This document shows positions 21,117 to 32,962 of a stretch of DNA of 64,000 bases, piece after piece. Position numbers and translations under genes: made by a program. The notes beneath the pieces were generated by a model, which was not told where the DNA came from, did not search any database, and saw only the letters and a list, made by a program, of their open reading frames with translations. The DNA comes from Fragaria x ananassa (Eukaryota > Streptophyta > Magnoliopsida > Rosales > Rosaceae): positions 20,346,501-20,410,500 of the forward strand of contig CP139771.1 of the NCBI GenBank assembly GCA_034370585.1, in the 5' to 3' direction. Position 1 is the first letter of the stretch, and each line of letters starts with the position of its first letter.

Positions 21117-24100
21117 TAGGCCTGGGAACGGTTCCAAAAACTGTATTTTTTGCTGGAACCGGAATCGGAACCGGAAAAGAAAAACCGGTCCAATTTTAGG
21201 ACATTTTGTTGCCGGAACCGGCAAAAAACAGGCCGGTTCCCGGTTTTTACGGTTTTGAAAATTTTCTGTAATCTCAAATATAAAGTTCCAGAATTCTTCA
21301 GTGTTCAAACTTCAAACTCTAAAGATTCAAACTTCAAACATCCCAAATAAAGTTCTGATTTCTGAATCCAAACAAACAAGTTGGTACGTAGGCTTCAAAC
21401 AATCCCAATTAAGCAAAGTTCTAAATTCCAATGCAAAAAAAAAAATAAAAATAAGTCTAGATTGAATCATTGAACACAAAAACAATAGACTTCATCATGT
21501 TTACTCTAGATTTCCCAGCTTCATCGCCTCCATGTAGTCCAGTTTCAACAGATTTCAATTCAAGCTGGTTTTTTTGCACAAAACACTAGGTCAATGAAAC
21601 TGAATGAACTATGTGAGCCAAACACTTGATCATCAAAACATATCTCAAGAAAATACCTTAAATATATAGTTTTGCTCTTCATTTCTTCTCAGCAGCCACT
21701 TCATGAGCCTTTGTTTTACCTCCTACAATAGTCCATGATTTGGTTAGCACTAATAAAGACAAAACTTGCATGTATACCATATTCCAAAAATCCAACATGA
21801 TATCAAAAGCAGAGTAGAAAAAGAATAAAAACAAACCAAAGCTTTTATTAGATGCTTTAGACACATCCACAGCTGATGAGGATTTGGCAATTTTGGAAGA
21901 CTTTGAAGCAGCAACTATACAAAAGCTTCTTGTTCCTTGTTCTTCTTCTCTTGGTCTTCTTTTTCTTGTTCTGAAAATTAGACAGATGCATAATGATAGA
22001 GAACTAACCAACACAAATACATAATTATTAACAGAATCTGTAAAGTAAAGAAAAAAAAACATAACACACCTTCTTCAACTGCTTCTAACCAAGCCATTTC
22101 TTCAGGAGTAGGCACATAAGCCAAGTTAGTGATGTTGTCACTTTTCAGCCAATTTTAAAGGCAAATGAGAGCTTCAACTGATTTCGGAGTTAATGAACTC
22201 CTATGTGGATCAATAACTCTCTTTCCTGTGCTGAAGCTTGACTCACTAGCCACAGTACTAACTTGAATTGCAAGAACATCTTTAGCTACAGCTGCCAATT
22301 TAGGGTATTTAAATCCATTTAGCTTCCACCAAAGCAAAAGTTGGAATTCTTCTTTCTTTTTATCTATTGATGGCTTTTCTATGGGATCCAAAAGATATCT
22401 GTCGACTTCATTACTCACCACCATAGACTCATCATCTTCAAGGACTTTCTCCCAATCGGCTAACATGTCTGCCACTTTTCCACATACTTTTTGAGAGTCA
22501 CGACCGCTGCTGCTACCTGACCCAACTTCATTTGAATTTTTGCTTTTCTGTGAGCTTAAATATCCAATAGAGGAAGCATACAAGTCTGTTAGATCCACCA
22601 AAAGTGTTTTAACTTGATCAGATCTCCTCATCACCTCCAGATTATCAAACTTCAGCATTGTTTTGCAAACTCTCTCAAAGTTCTTTAGTTTATACCTTGG
22701 ATCCAACACTAATGCAACCAAAAAAAGTTGGTTAATGTCATCAAAGTTTCCAAAGTATTTGTTATACTTAGCCCTCATCTTCTGTGCCATTTCCTTTGAA
22801 ACCTTATCAGCCCCAGTTTCATCAGACTTCAATTATTGCTTGAGCAGTTCGTCAATCTCAACGTTGATGCCAATTATGTCATGAAATGCTTTTGGTGAAG
22901 CCGGGTGGTTTGTAGCACTCACTCTCAAGGTTGTTTGATGAAAAGCTCCAAGAAACTTCACAAAAACACTTGCATTGTTCCAATCAGCTTCTGTTGGAGG
23001 CCCTACCCTCTTCTTAGAATTCGTTTGCACAACAACATAATCTTGTTCTTCACCTTCCTCATCCTCAGGTTCCTCCTCTTCATTAAAATAACCCTTATAC
23101 TTGGAGTACTCATCCTCAGCAAGACTGTCAAATGCTTTTCTAAGCTTTAATGCAGTGTCCAACATAATGTATGTCGAGTTCTACCTTGTTGGCACATCCA
23201 TGACACATATCTTCTTACAGTCAACATCTTCTTTTTCAACACATGCCTTGAATTCATCTAATCTAGCAGATGAACTCCTTACATATTTCACTGCATTCCT
23301 AATGGAAGCCACAGACTTATCCAGTAAGTTGAGTCCAGACCCCACAATTATGTTAACTATGTGAGCCAAACATTTGACATGCAAATACTTCCCTCCGAAT
23401 TGATCATTCTTTTTTTAATGTAGTCAATGGCTACTTTATTCGCTGAAGCATTATCGACAAAAATAGTTAGAACCCTCTCTATGTTCCAGGTTTTCAAACA
23501 AGACTCGAGTATTTTCCCAATAGTGACTCTTTGGTGGTTTGGAATCACACAAAAATTCAAAATCCTCTTATGCATTTTCCACCCATTATCAATGAAATGT
23601 GCAGTTAAGACCATATAATTTATGTTCTGCACAGATGTCCATGTATCAGTGGTCAGACATACACAATGATGTCCTAATTCCATCTTCAACTCTTCCTTCT
23701 TGGAAGCATACATAGCTAAAAAATTCTTCACTATCACCTTCCTACATGGAAGTGGTTTCCACTTAGGAATAGCCACACTACAAAAGTATTTGAAACCTGG
23801 TCTTTCTATGGCACTAAAGGGAAGCTCATCCATCACTATCATCACAATAGTAGCTTCAACACATGCATCCTTACTCTAATGCCTAAAACCTACTGCACTA
23901 GAATCATCTTGACCATTTTTACTCAAATGAGTCTGCCCCTTTTCTTCATCATCCCTCCCAGGATAACCCTTACAAGAATGCTCTATGTGTTTCATCAAAG
24001 AGCTAGTACCATTAGCACTCAAATTAGCAGCAAGATGAGTATTGCAATACTTGCGTTGTGCTCTTGTGGTGTGTCCAACCACCTCCTCCTTTTCATCCAC

Positions 24101-24427
24101 AATCTCAGTGAGAGGGTGACCTTCCTTAGTAAAATGCATCTACACCCATGATCGCAGCTTCGTGTGATTTGAAGACGTTGTAGACTTGGTCTTCTTCTCA
24201 GCCCTTTTCCTCTTCGCAGCAGATTTCTCCTTCGCATTGGAACGTTGGGGTGCTTGCTCTTCTTTCTCCGAATCAGTTGATTGAAATAATTCTGAACTCA
24301 TGGGTGAGGAATGAGTTGGGATTGAGATTTGGGACAGATGAGTGAATGAGTTCAACTGAGGACGATGGGAATTGAGAGGGGAGGAGGCGAGGTAGGGTTT
24401 TTTCTCTTTATATAGGGTTTTCTCTCT

Positions 24428-24464
<37 letters not shown>

Positions 24465-24501
24465 TTATAGAGAGTAGTTAGGGTTTTTTCTTTTATATAG
24501 T

Positions 24502-24538
<37 letters not shown>

Positions 24539-24618
24539 TCTAATGGTCCTAAAAGTTCAGCAAATTGAAGAACCGGAACTGGAACCGTGAAGCACAAAAC
24601 GGTCCGGTTTTTGAAAAA

Positions 24619-24649
<31 letters not shown>

Positions 24650-24738
24650 TATTTTTTTTCAGAATCGAATCGAACCGTTAGTTTCCGGTGAGGTTCCACC
24701 GGTTCACACCAGTTCTCAGATCCAAAGTCCCAGGCCTA
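21117..24738 (-). mobile_element. hAT transposon 1 (decayed, full length)
   Basis: A 3,622-bp element with terminal inverted repeats TAGGCCTGGGA (left) and TCCCAGGCCTA (right), flanked by a perfect 8-bp target duplication AAAAATTC (21109-21116, 24739-24746), inside the 500-bp tandem array. It encodes a BED-finger/hATC transposase on the minus strand with many stops. AT dinucleotide runs lie at about 24430-24460, 24505-24535 and 24627-24650, and copies of a CCGGAACCGG-rich subterminal sequence occur at both ends. Confidence 0.93.
22070..24355 (-). pseudogene. hAT transposase pseudogene (element 1)
   Basis: Minus-strand remains of a hAT transposase: a BED-type zinc finger region (LSANGTSSLMKHIEHSC, with one expected Cys replaced), the RNase H-like core (CLTTDTWTS; TIFVDNASAN; HVKCLAHIVN), and the C-terminal hATC dimerisation region (FQLLLWWKLNG, TVASESSFSTGKRVIDP). 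Lesions: TAG at 24140-24142, TAG at 23876-23878, a frameshift near 23385, TAG at 23181-23183, TAA at 22833-22835 and TAA at 22155-22157. At least two of the TAGs fall where the family has Trp, and the last TAA where it has Gln, consistent with C-to-T/G-to-A decay. Non-functional. Confidence 0.9.
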
Positions 24739-24779
24739 AAAAATTCACCCAGTTTTGTATATGTTAGGCCCCCATCGAG
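24739..24779 (+). repeat. Distal stub of the ~500-bp tandem array
   Basis: Continues the unit interrupted at 21116 (AAAAATTCACCCAGTTT...), then ends at about 24779. Confidence 0.75.
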
Positions 24780-26649
24780 TTTTTTTTGAAATGTTATATT
24801 ATTCTTTTAAAGGCTTGGTGTCGAAGTACGCAGCGACACGAGTTCACCGTTGTATTTGGATTAATTTTCGGAGCATTAAGCAATTTTTTACGATTTATCG
24901 AAGTTTCGAGATAATTTTTTGAAATTAGGAAATAGCGTTTTAAAATCTGGGCCGTTGATTCTTTTCCACCTTTTAATCTTGGCAATCCATTTCCATATAA
25001 AAGAGAAGAGACTGTTGACATCGGTCAAAAGCCTATTTCGGGCGTTGACCCGTTTCTCTCTCCTCCTCCTCTCTCTCTCCGCCGCAGCCATCTTCTCTGC
25101 CGCACTCCGTCAGATTCCGGCCACCCCAGATGACGAGACCGCCACCAAACTTTTTCTCTTCTTCTACTCTATCTACAAAACCCAGTCCATATATCACACA
25201 TGCAACTCAATTCAATGGAGATCGAATTCAAGGGTGCTTCACTGTGTTCTTCAATTTCTGGCGAGCTCCGACGGCGACTGTAACAGCGGTGGGTAGGGTT
25301 TCTCTCCGGCCTATTCTCTTCTTGATTGTTCAATTATATGTCTTTGTTTCCTTCGATGGTGCCCGAATCCTTAGAGAAATTTTGAGAAATAACCAACTTT
25401 TGGTCCTCAAGATGGTTTTTAACCATCTTTTTTCATATAGTTGAAAAATAACCATTTTGCATGATAAAAGGTCTACTATACCCTTTATACAAAATAACTA
25501 TTTTTAATACTTTTTTCTATTCACCTCAATAAAAGAAAAAAGAAAAAAAAAACAGAAATTCTTGTTATCCGTTCGTTCTACTTCTACGAGTTCCACCAGA
25601 CTTCTCATATAGTCAAACCTAACTGCTATCCGACTGATTTGGTACACAATCAAAGAATCGTTGTGTGTTCAAGGTATGTATATTTATAATATTTTTAGTT
25701 TTATTTGATAATATTTTGTGGTTAAATAAAGCTCCAACCCTTTCAAGGTTTGAGATTTAGGGTTTAATTTAAGGACAAGAGTTTTCATATTTAAGGTCTT
25801 AATCGTGTCAATTTGATCGAGTCCAATGTTTTATCATATAAGAGCTTAATCTGATCATAAGATGTACAAGAAAAGTTGTTTAATATTACGCTGATTTACA
25901 GCCAAACTCAATGTGAACAATGAACAATATTGGCTGGATTATAACTAGCTTTCAATATCTTAATTTGACAGCTAATTATATATGGACGTACTGTTGCTTA
26001 CTTGTAGTTTGATCTTCTAATTTATGCAATCACTAAAGAGACAATGATCTTGATTACACTGTTTTCACTTTTCACAATTGTATCATAAAAAATAAAAGAA
26101 TTGTATTACATAGGTTATATATATAGGGTTTAGGGTATAAAGGGTATTGTAGACCTTTTATTATGTAAAATGATTATTTTTCAACTAAATGAAAAAGGAT
26201 GGTTAAAAACCATCTTAAGGACCAAAAGCTGGTTATTTCTCAAAATTTATCGAATCCTTAATATCTCTTTTCTGGTTTTTTTTTTTCACGGTGAGTATCC
26301 ATCTTCTTCTCCAGCCACGCCTCCTAAATCGCATGCCTCACGTCCGTCGAGATACGCTCACCGCTGGAGCAGCCTTTTTGTTCTGGCCAACTTCGGACTA
26401 CTTGATCGCCTTGTTCTGGTCTTGTGGCTTCGGCTTGGCGTTGTGGATCACCACATGCTCCCTTTCTTGTCCGGTGAATCGGTTCCAAATGATCAGAAAA
26501 GTGGAAGAGAGAGAAAGGCTTTGGATACTGTGGATTTAGGAGAGGAGAGGAGGTTATGGGGCTCTCTCCCCCTCACTCGCTTGCTAACAGAGACTTGTCC
26601 ACGCATCAAAATCGACGGTGGAGATGACGGGTGCGTTGTATAATTTTCG
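24780..26649. other. Unidentified GC-rich, gene-like region split by a MITE
   Basis: Sequence 24780-25373 plus 26261-26642 is contiguous once the Mutator MITE is removed. It has promoter-like AT-rich sequence followed by CT-rich leader-like tracts (25050-25080) and short GC-rich frames, e.g. 26291-26539. I cannot assign a protein. It could be a transduplicated gene fragment or an LTR. Confidence 0.3.
25374..26250. mobile_element. Mutator-type MITE with long inverted repeats
   Basis: 877 bp. The ends are inverted repeats of over 100 bp: AAATTTTGAGAAATAACCA at the left, and at the right the inverse of a near-identical arm, with shared blocks such as GATGGTTTTTAACCATC and the run around AAAGGTCTACTATACCC. 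A perfect 10-bp target duplication CGAATCCTTA flanks it (25364-25373, 26251-26260), as expected of Mutator-like elements (9-11 bp). No transposase. Confidence 0.88.
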
Positions 26650-27061
26650 GTGTTTGTAGAACAGTGTTCATTTGGTCAAACTTTCGCCAACCACGTGTGG
26701 ACGACTATCACCGGACTACTGTAGCCACAAAACATTAGTCAATGTCTCATCCTACTTCAATAATTTCAATTTTCAGGCTCAAAGTTATGGCTTCCATTAC
26801 TTACCTCTCAGTTTACAATGAACTCTCTCTTCAGAGATTGTGAATTAATTTCCAAATTTTTTCGGCCTTTTTGGGTTTTTCCACCAAATGGATCCCTCTG
26901 AGGCTCTGATTACCAAAAGCAGGCACTCTCAATCTAGAGCAGAAAATGTGTAAGCAACTCTAATTTTGAGTTAGCCAATAAAAGAAATAATTTCAATAAG
27001 TAAACATATAATGTACTGGCATTGGGCTGCTAAGACATAAGCCTGAATTTTAGACATGAAA
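26650..27061. repeat. Unit A (GDSL tandem-duplication leader), instance 1
   Basis: Starts GTGTTTGTAGAACAGTG and ends near TTTTAGACATGAAACT. The same segment recurs at 35162-35494 and, split by a copia insertion, at 49006-49205 plus 56060-56270. It precedes GDSL copies 3, 5 and 6 at their 3' sides and so marks the tandem-duplication unit. It holds a conserved palindromic CCACGTGTGG (26691-26700). No coding function recognised. Confidence 0.85.
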
Positions 27062-27446
27062 CTAGGGGCGAAGCCAGAAATGTAAATCTAGGGGGGTCGA
27101 GATATAAAATACAAAAAAATATATATAAAAGTTTAAATTGTCTGTTAAAATTATGTGTTAATTAAAATTGAACTTATTGTTTTTATTGATGTATAGTTTC
27201 ATTTATGTACATGTAAATGATTATATATTGAAAGTTTACATGCATGTAAAATGATTAATTAATAACTAATCGATTATGATGTTAAATATGGCAAGATGCA
27301 AAGAGGAATGAGATTATTGTCCAAAATATCAAATTAGTTATTATTACGTGGCATATTATTACATGAAAAGAGGGCCAGATCATTATAATTATATATAATT
27401 GTAACTATTTAGTCTTACAATAATGGTATGTAGCTCCGCCGGTAGA
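27062..27446. mobile_element. hAT-like MITE remnant
   Basis: Relative to the other unit A copies this is inserted between ATGAAACT and the AACTCC(A/G)ATATTGG motif. Left end AGGGGCGAAGCCAG and right end GTAGCTCCGCC are imperfect inverted repeats of a kind common in plant hAT MITEs. Target duplication is not clean. Confidence 0.5.
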
Positions 27447-27644
27447 AAGTAAAACTCCAATATTGGAGCTAATCAACTTTGATTTTATTGTGAGAGATAA
27501 TTTATTTTCTTTTTAGACATGAAACTACAACTCCGATATTGGAGCTAATCAACTTTGATGTTATTGTGAGAGATAATTTATTTTCTTTGATTCAAACGTA
27601 ATCTAAACAAGAAAGTCCATTATTTCACCAAGTTCTTCTTTCGA
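27447..27644. repeat. Local ~80-bp direct duplication before GDSL copy 3
   Basis: The segment containing AATATTGGAGCTAATCAACTT and the TTATTGTGAGAGATAATTTA string occurs twice (about 27450-27512 and 27528-27590). Other units have it once. Confidence 0.65.
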
Positions 27645-29976
27645 TCAACTCCTGTGACATGCTTGCTTCAAGGACAGGGATGGATCTGAATATGCTCCGG
27701 TTGAGATTTTATTAAAAACAAATTTCGCAGCTGCCTCGGTGTAGTGAATCCCATCCCAGACCACTCTAGTTGAGGGGGTTTTGCATGAACCAACAAAGAT
27801 TTGGCTTCCATTGATTGAGATTGTTGTTCCACATCCTGCACTACTGTTGTATTCGCCACCATAGCCACAACAAGCAACAAGTGGGAGCTCAAATCCTGCC
27901 AAAATTTGCCAGCAATAGATTTTTTTCTAGTGAAAACCTGAAAATAAATAATTTCGATTTCTTTCTGTTTTGTTAAATATGTTTGATTAACATTGGATCT
28001 CGAAAGTAGGCGGTTCAGACTTAATTTGTGATGATATGTGATCACTCAAAAGCGAGGTTAGATCACTTCCTACTCAGATTCTCAGAAGCTAACTCCATAT
28101 CTCTACACCCGCTAATAGTAGTACACGTTTTAGATGATAAACACAACAATAAGATGTACGTAAAAGGATTCATCAGGGGATTTGAATCCGTGAAAGTTAA
28201 AATTCTATGAATATTTAATTGCTTAAATACCAACTTACCAAACTTTGCAGGTTCCTTGAAAAGAGAGTACTTGACAGAATACACATCTACATAAGTGAAT
28301 GCAGCCAAAGGAAGCTCCTTCCTGAGTTGAACTACGGCCTGCTTCAGCTTGTGGTTAAGATGTTGAGCTACTTCATTGTAAGCCTTTGCACAACCAGCCT
28401 CATCTTTCTGAGCTGATGGGAATCTTACCAAAATGTAAGCAAGACAGCCAATTGGCCCCGTATTGTGGATCCAAAATGATCTTGCTCCCAAGTCATATAT
28501 TTTCTACAATCATCAACAATCATTACAACATATGAATCGAATCAACTGCAATTGTTGCTTGTCTTTTAAGAAACTTAAACCAAACACATGGCCTTCAGCA
28601 AAAGAAATCAATTTTGTGGGGTAAATTGACAAGCTTTTCTTAGAGAGGTGGTTGATAATACTAATCATTACCTTGATATTAGTTGAGAAACCAGTGATTA
28701 TATCAGGAACAGATGCATTTACTTCCTGTATAGGCATGTTACGGGAGAGTATTGCCTCCCCAAGATCATTCTGACCAATGTCGAATGTGTATAAAGCTTT
28801 GGAGAAGTACTCCTCCATGGGCATTAAACTTGCAAATATTCCCCCTACAAGTACGAAAGTAAAAGAGCAGGTCACCTTCGTATTAAAAGTAGGAGTCATC
28901 TTAAATGAAGTGACCAAGAAACTGACATTCTTCGGCACTTCTACCTCGTTGCCTTATGAGTTGTGATCTGGATTTTAGTTGCAGGAACTGCGAGTATTGA
29001 ATATCAAGATAGAAGGGACTAAATCCAGCAGCTTTTGGTAAAATGAGATGTGGGAGTCTGATAGTGGAAGCAGCAGTGGCGAAATTTGCCCCATACGAGA
29101 AATTTGTCCCAAGAGAATCCAGATATGCGCTTAGATAAGGATGACCAAGACTCTTTGCTGAACCACAAGACAGTTTGCTTGTCAGTATCATCAATACAGT
29201 ACATAATACATCTGGTTATCTAAACAATGCCTAATACAATCTCTTTGATAAAACAGATGAAATGATGAAATACAAACTCTTACCGATAATTAAGTCACAT
29301 GGAGAAGAATAAACTTCTGCAGATCCCACGTACCTTAATCTATTCTATAAACTATTTATTCTAACGTGAGCACTAATTATTTCTAATTGCCCATAATATG
29401 GGAAGAGCCTTTTTGTGCAAGGAGTTGTGAATAAACTCTTCAACCATATCCACTGATGTATCCCACCTACACTTTCTCTCCTCATTATGTTTACACATAA
29501 AGTGCAGTGCAGAATCATCAAGAAATGAGTGTGTATAAACCATCTCGGGCCTACAACTTTGTATACAAAGTTTGATAATTCGACCTTGAGAAAAAGAATA
29601 CTATAGCCTTCTACAATCATATATGTTTAAATTGTCGATCAGAAAGAACTCTCTCTAAATCTTTGCATATGATATAACCTATACATGTTGATTTAAATGA
29701 AGGTAAGAGAAACACACCCAGGAAGTCGATTATGAGTCTTCCATCAGAGTATCTTCCGGCTGACATATGAAAATAGGTCTCTCCATAAGGTGCGGGTAAT
29801 GATAGAAAGGCTGCAGCCAGTCCACCAGTATCTGAATTCGAGTCTCCGAAGTTGAAGATGGCCGGAAACTCGCAGTCTTTCAAAGCCAATGTAGTGGTCA
29901 CAGTACTACTGGTAGTAAGCAATATAAGCATATAGGAGCAAAACAGAGAAATAACAACTCTAGGAGAGTACTCCAT
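27645..29976 (-). CDS. GDSL esterase/lipase, copy 3 (intact, five exons)
   Basis: Exons 29718-29976, 28945-29157, 28672-28844, 28239-28503, 27645-27895 give 386 residues with all phases consistent. Signal peptide, FGDSNSDTGG (Ser46), GANFATAAS, DIGQNDLGEA, and WDGIHYTEA are present, so the catalytic set is complete. Compared with copy 6 it has one extra residue in exon 3 and two fewer in exon 5 (GGEYNSSAGCG, where others have GGKYNYNSSAGCG). Start ATG 29974-29976 matches the start of the paralogs; the frame extends two codons further but without an upstream ATG. Neighbours: unit A on its 3' side and a broken copy of the At4g08330-like gene beyond its promoter. Expected to act as a secreted esterase; substrate unknown. 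Confidence 0.92.
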
Positions 29977-30032
29977 GGTCAAGATTGGAGAAAGACCAAA
30001 AGATGCAGATGAGAACTAAGTTGTGTTTGTTG

Positions 30033-30039
30033 TATATAG
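30033..30039 (-). promoter_or_regulatory. Candidate TATA box of GDSL copy 3
   Basis: Reverse strand reads CACTATATACAAC about 60 bases upstream of the ATG; the same sequence and spacing occur before copies 5 and 6. Confidence 0.5.
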
Positions 30040-30182
30040 TGTAATGAAACGTGCAATTTACTTCAATTGTACTTCTCGGAGGAATTTATTTTAGTCATCG
30101 TCGTATTGTTGGGGTCGAAACGCATATACAACCAAGTTGAAAATGGAGGCAACAAGATGACCAAGACGTTTGAAGTCTGAAC

Positions 30183-30805
30183 CAATGTTGCCAGAAACGC
30201 GGAACGTTTCGGCACGGGTACGCGGTACCTAGGATATATTGGCTAATTTTAATTTAAACAAATTAATATAAAAATAAGATTATAGAAACATAATAAATCG
30301 AAACTCATACCATAAATTTAGGTACCAAAATATCCCTTATTGATAAACTGGATCAACCACATAGCTCATGAAGGAAAAACAAGTAAGTTAATAGATAAAA
30401 TAATAAGAAAACTGTATTTATTTAAGTTTTAATTATTTTCTAGATAAAGATCAGTTTATATTGAGATGATTATGTCTTGATTATGTGGATCTTCACACAA
30501 ACACCGATATCAAAGAATTGAATATCACATTTCAAACAAATCAATAACCTCCACCTTCATGTTATAATCAATCACCCGCAACTCCTGATCTCCTCCTCCT
30601 AATTATCCATCTGCTCTTTCTGAATTTTGCACACAAATCCTCAATTAGGCATTAAAACAAACACTTTATGGGCGCTAGGCAAAGACATTTCCATCTCAAA
30701 TCGGCATCGTTCAACACGGCGATCGGGATCGCGAACGCCCCGCGATTGGGTTCGTGCGTTCCGGAACGCGGGTCGCCGGTAGGACGAGTGTTTCCGGTAA
30801 CTCTG
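30183..30805. mobile_element. Non-autonomous hAT-like element
   Basis: Absent from the equivalent place upstream of copy 6. Left end CAATGTTGCCAGAAACGCG and right end GTTTCCGGTAACTCTG are imperfect inverted repeats. Flanks GTCTGAAC and GTCTCTGA are compatible with an 8-bp target duplication altered by a small deletion. GC-rich ends and an AT-rich middle; no transposase. Confidence 0.65.
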
Positions 30806-30819
30806 GTCTCTGAACAGAT

Positions 30820-31413
30820 TTTTTTTTTTTTTGGTAATGAATAATCCATTGAAGTAGGCAAAGCACAAAGAGCCGAAGGCCCAATAACAAGTAAATATAC
30901 ATTGTGCTCTATCAACTAGATACCTAGCAGGAGATAGAACAACAACGGCAAAAAAACAGACTGACGAACTAAATCACTCCCATGACCGGCGCCGGAGGAC
31001 GAGGCAAGCCGTCATTACGAAGAACAGAAGCTAAAGAGGGTGGTGGCATTGAAGCCCATCGGTGAAGACCCAACCTCGACTTGGCAAGCGAAGCCACTAC
31101 ATAAGCAGCTTGATTCGCTTCACGGGGAATCCATTCCCAAGTAATTGAACCAAAATTCTGACTTCTCTTTCTAATTTCTTCAACGATTGGGAATAACCTC
31201 CAAGCCATGTAGTTAGATGAAGCTTTGATGTTGTTAATGACTTCTAGAGAATCTGATCGGAGACATACCTTCCCTAATCCCAGATTTAAGGCCGTATCCA
31301 CTCCAAGAAGCAGTGCATTTGCTTCTGCCATTGCAGATGATCCACACTTAGTCACATTGGAAACACAATCCACAAGCTCTCCGGAATTCGACCGGAATTC
31401 TAAACACACTTAG
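30820..31413 (-). mobile_element. 5'-truncated LINE with RNase H-coding 3' end
   Basis: A minus-strand insert ending in a poly(A) tail (T-run 30819-30832) and flanked by a perfect 11-bp duplication TCTGAACAGAT (30809-30819 and 31414-31424), the signature of target-primed reverse transcription. The empty site is seen upstream of GDSL copy 6. The body encodes the C-terminal RNase H domain at 30969-31409. Confidence 0.9.
30969..31409 (-). pseudogene. LINE RNase H domain fragment
   Basis: 146-codon frame with RNase H features of plant L1-type LINEs (RVT_3): AEANALLLGVDTALNLG, VCLRSDSLEVIN, and WEWIPREANQAAYVVASLA near the C-terminus. It lacks the endonuclease and reverse transcriptase because of 5' truncation; it opens at the truncation point, so the apparent start is not a real one. 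Confidence 0.85.
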
Positions 31414-31424
31414 TCTGAACAGAT

Positions 31425-32955
31425 CAGTGTTTTTTCACAACACAAAAAGCAGCTCGAATCATGACAACCTTGTATCAGCTGAAGGCCGGAAGCAATTATA
31501 TTCCAATTTCTTTTATCAGGAAAAATAAATAAATAACAAACAAAAAAACTGTGTGAGAGAGTGTGAAGTAGATAGAAGTCATAGAACAATGTTTCATGCA
31601 GGTAATACATTTAAGAATACGAACAATGATTCAATAACTATATACAGAAACTAAACTATGATCTACAACTTTTCATCCGAAATCCCCAATTTCATTAGCC
31701 ACTTGAGCTAGAGCTCAAAGACACGAGAAAGAAAACTAGCACTCAGCTGCTAGCTAGTTCAAGATGCCTAGTATTTCTCAAGGTCATTGGTAAAATTAAA
31801 GTGCAGATATTAGGTAGAAACCAACTAATTAAGAGGCCAATGAAGCTATAACTTTACTCGATCATTCAAATCACATCAAATTCCACACCGTTAACTCTTT
31901 CAATACTGAAAATTGTTATATACAAATTTCTAAACAAACAGGGGCAAGTAGAAAACAGATACAAGCAAAACAGAGAACACCCTTACACAGATTGTTGCAG
32001 AAATAAATAGTGTTGCTGTTGCTGCAGATACTTCTTTAGCACGAGGGAAATACAAAATAGTTTTGCTCAAGGATGTCAATCTAAAAACGAAGGTCCACGA
32101 TCTTCAGAATTGAAAAGCTGCAAAGAGCGAATTCTGACATCATATTTTCTGCATTTGGTAATTTGACGGCCTGAGGATGAACAATCTGATGATCCATCTG
32201 ATACGAGTGGGTAAGAAGCCGAAGAACACTATAATCATCGTAAGCATTTCCTATATGGTTACCTCACTTGCGACAAAGAAGTTTAGTTCTCCGGCTGAAC
32301 AAACCCCACGAACGCCTGGAGAAATGAGGTTTACTTGGAGTTCATCAACCTGACTAAATCTGCTCTCATAAATGTAAAAGAACGATATGATCCCTCTCTT
32401 TATAGATTTCTCGTACTTGTTAGATCCAATCAAAGACGTGTTCCGGTTGTTAGAGCTCAGGTTCAGCTCATAGCCACAAGCGCCACAGCTGCATATGTAC
32501 AAAAACCACTTTCATGTAATACGTTCCGTAATTTCAACCCACAATTAACTAAACCGAGAATCGCAAACTTTGGAGAGCAGGAGATAAAATGTTAATGTTC
32601 TTGTAACAAATTTGTTACCCTTAGCACTTCTGAGCTCTTACTAACTCGATCTTGCTACGAACAGCAAGGCATTTGTATTACTGAAGTAGAGTTCACCTAG
32701 TGATTCTAGTGACGTTGTTATCTTAGTTTGATTCATCAATAACTTCAATACCTGTCAATTTTGTTCCGGGGAACCTAATTTTCCAATATTAAAGACCACC
32801 CTTTTCATAGATCTTAAAAAGCTTCCTCCTTTGTTTAATATTTCTAGGCCCAAAAACCTTAAACATTGAAGCAATCACAAACAGATCCTCAAATTCCTTA
32901 ATATCATAACAATCAAGTATCAATTACCACAACTTAAACCCACAACCCAAAAATT
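31425..32955. repeat. Segmental duplicate of 59097-60610
   Basis: Near-identical to the region holding exon 2, the 3' flank and the adjacent intron of the At4g08330-like gene beside GDSL copy 6. Ends abruptly near 32955, where GDSL exon 3 sequence of copy 4 begins. Confidence 0.9.
32076..32488 (-). pseudogene. At4g08330-like gene, broken duplicate (exon 2 only)
   Basis: Homologous to 59745-60156. It opens with CSCGACGYELNLSSNN and reads to FSQVDELQ, where one base is missing relative to the intact copy and the frame shifts (VNLISPGV replaces the expected Cys-Lys-Pro...). Exon 1 is absent because the duplication ends inside the intron. No ability to make the normal protein. Confidence 0.9.
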
Positions 32956-32962
32956 TCCTTGT

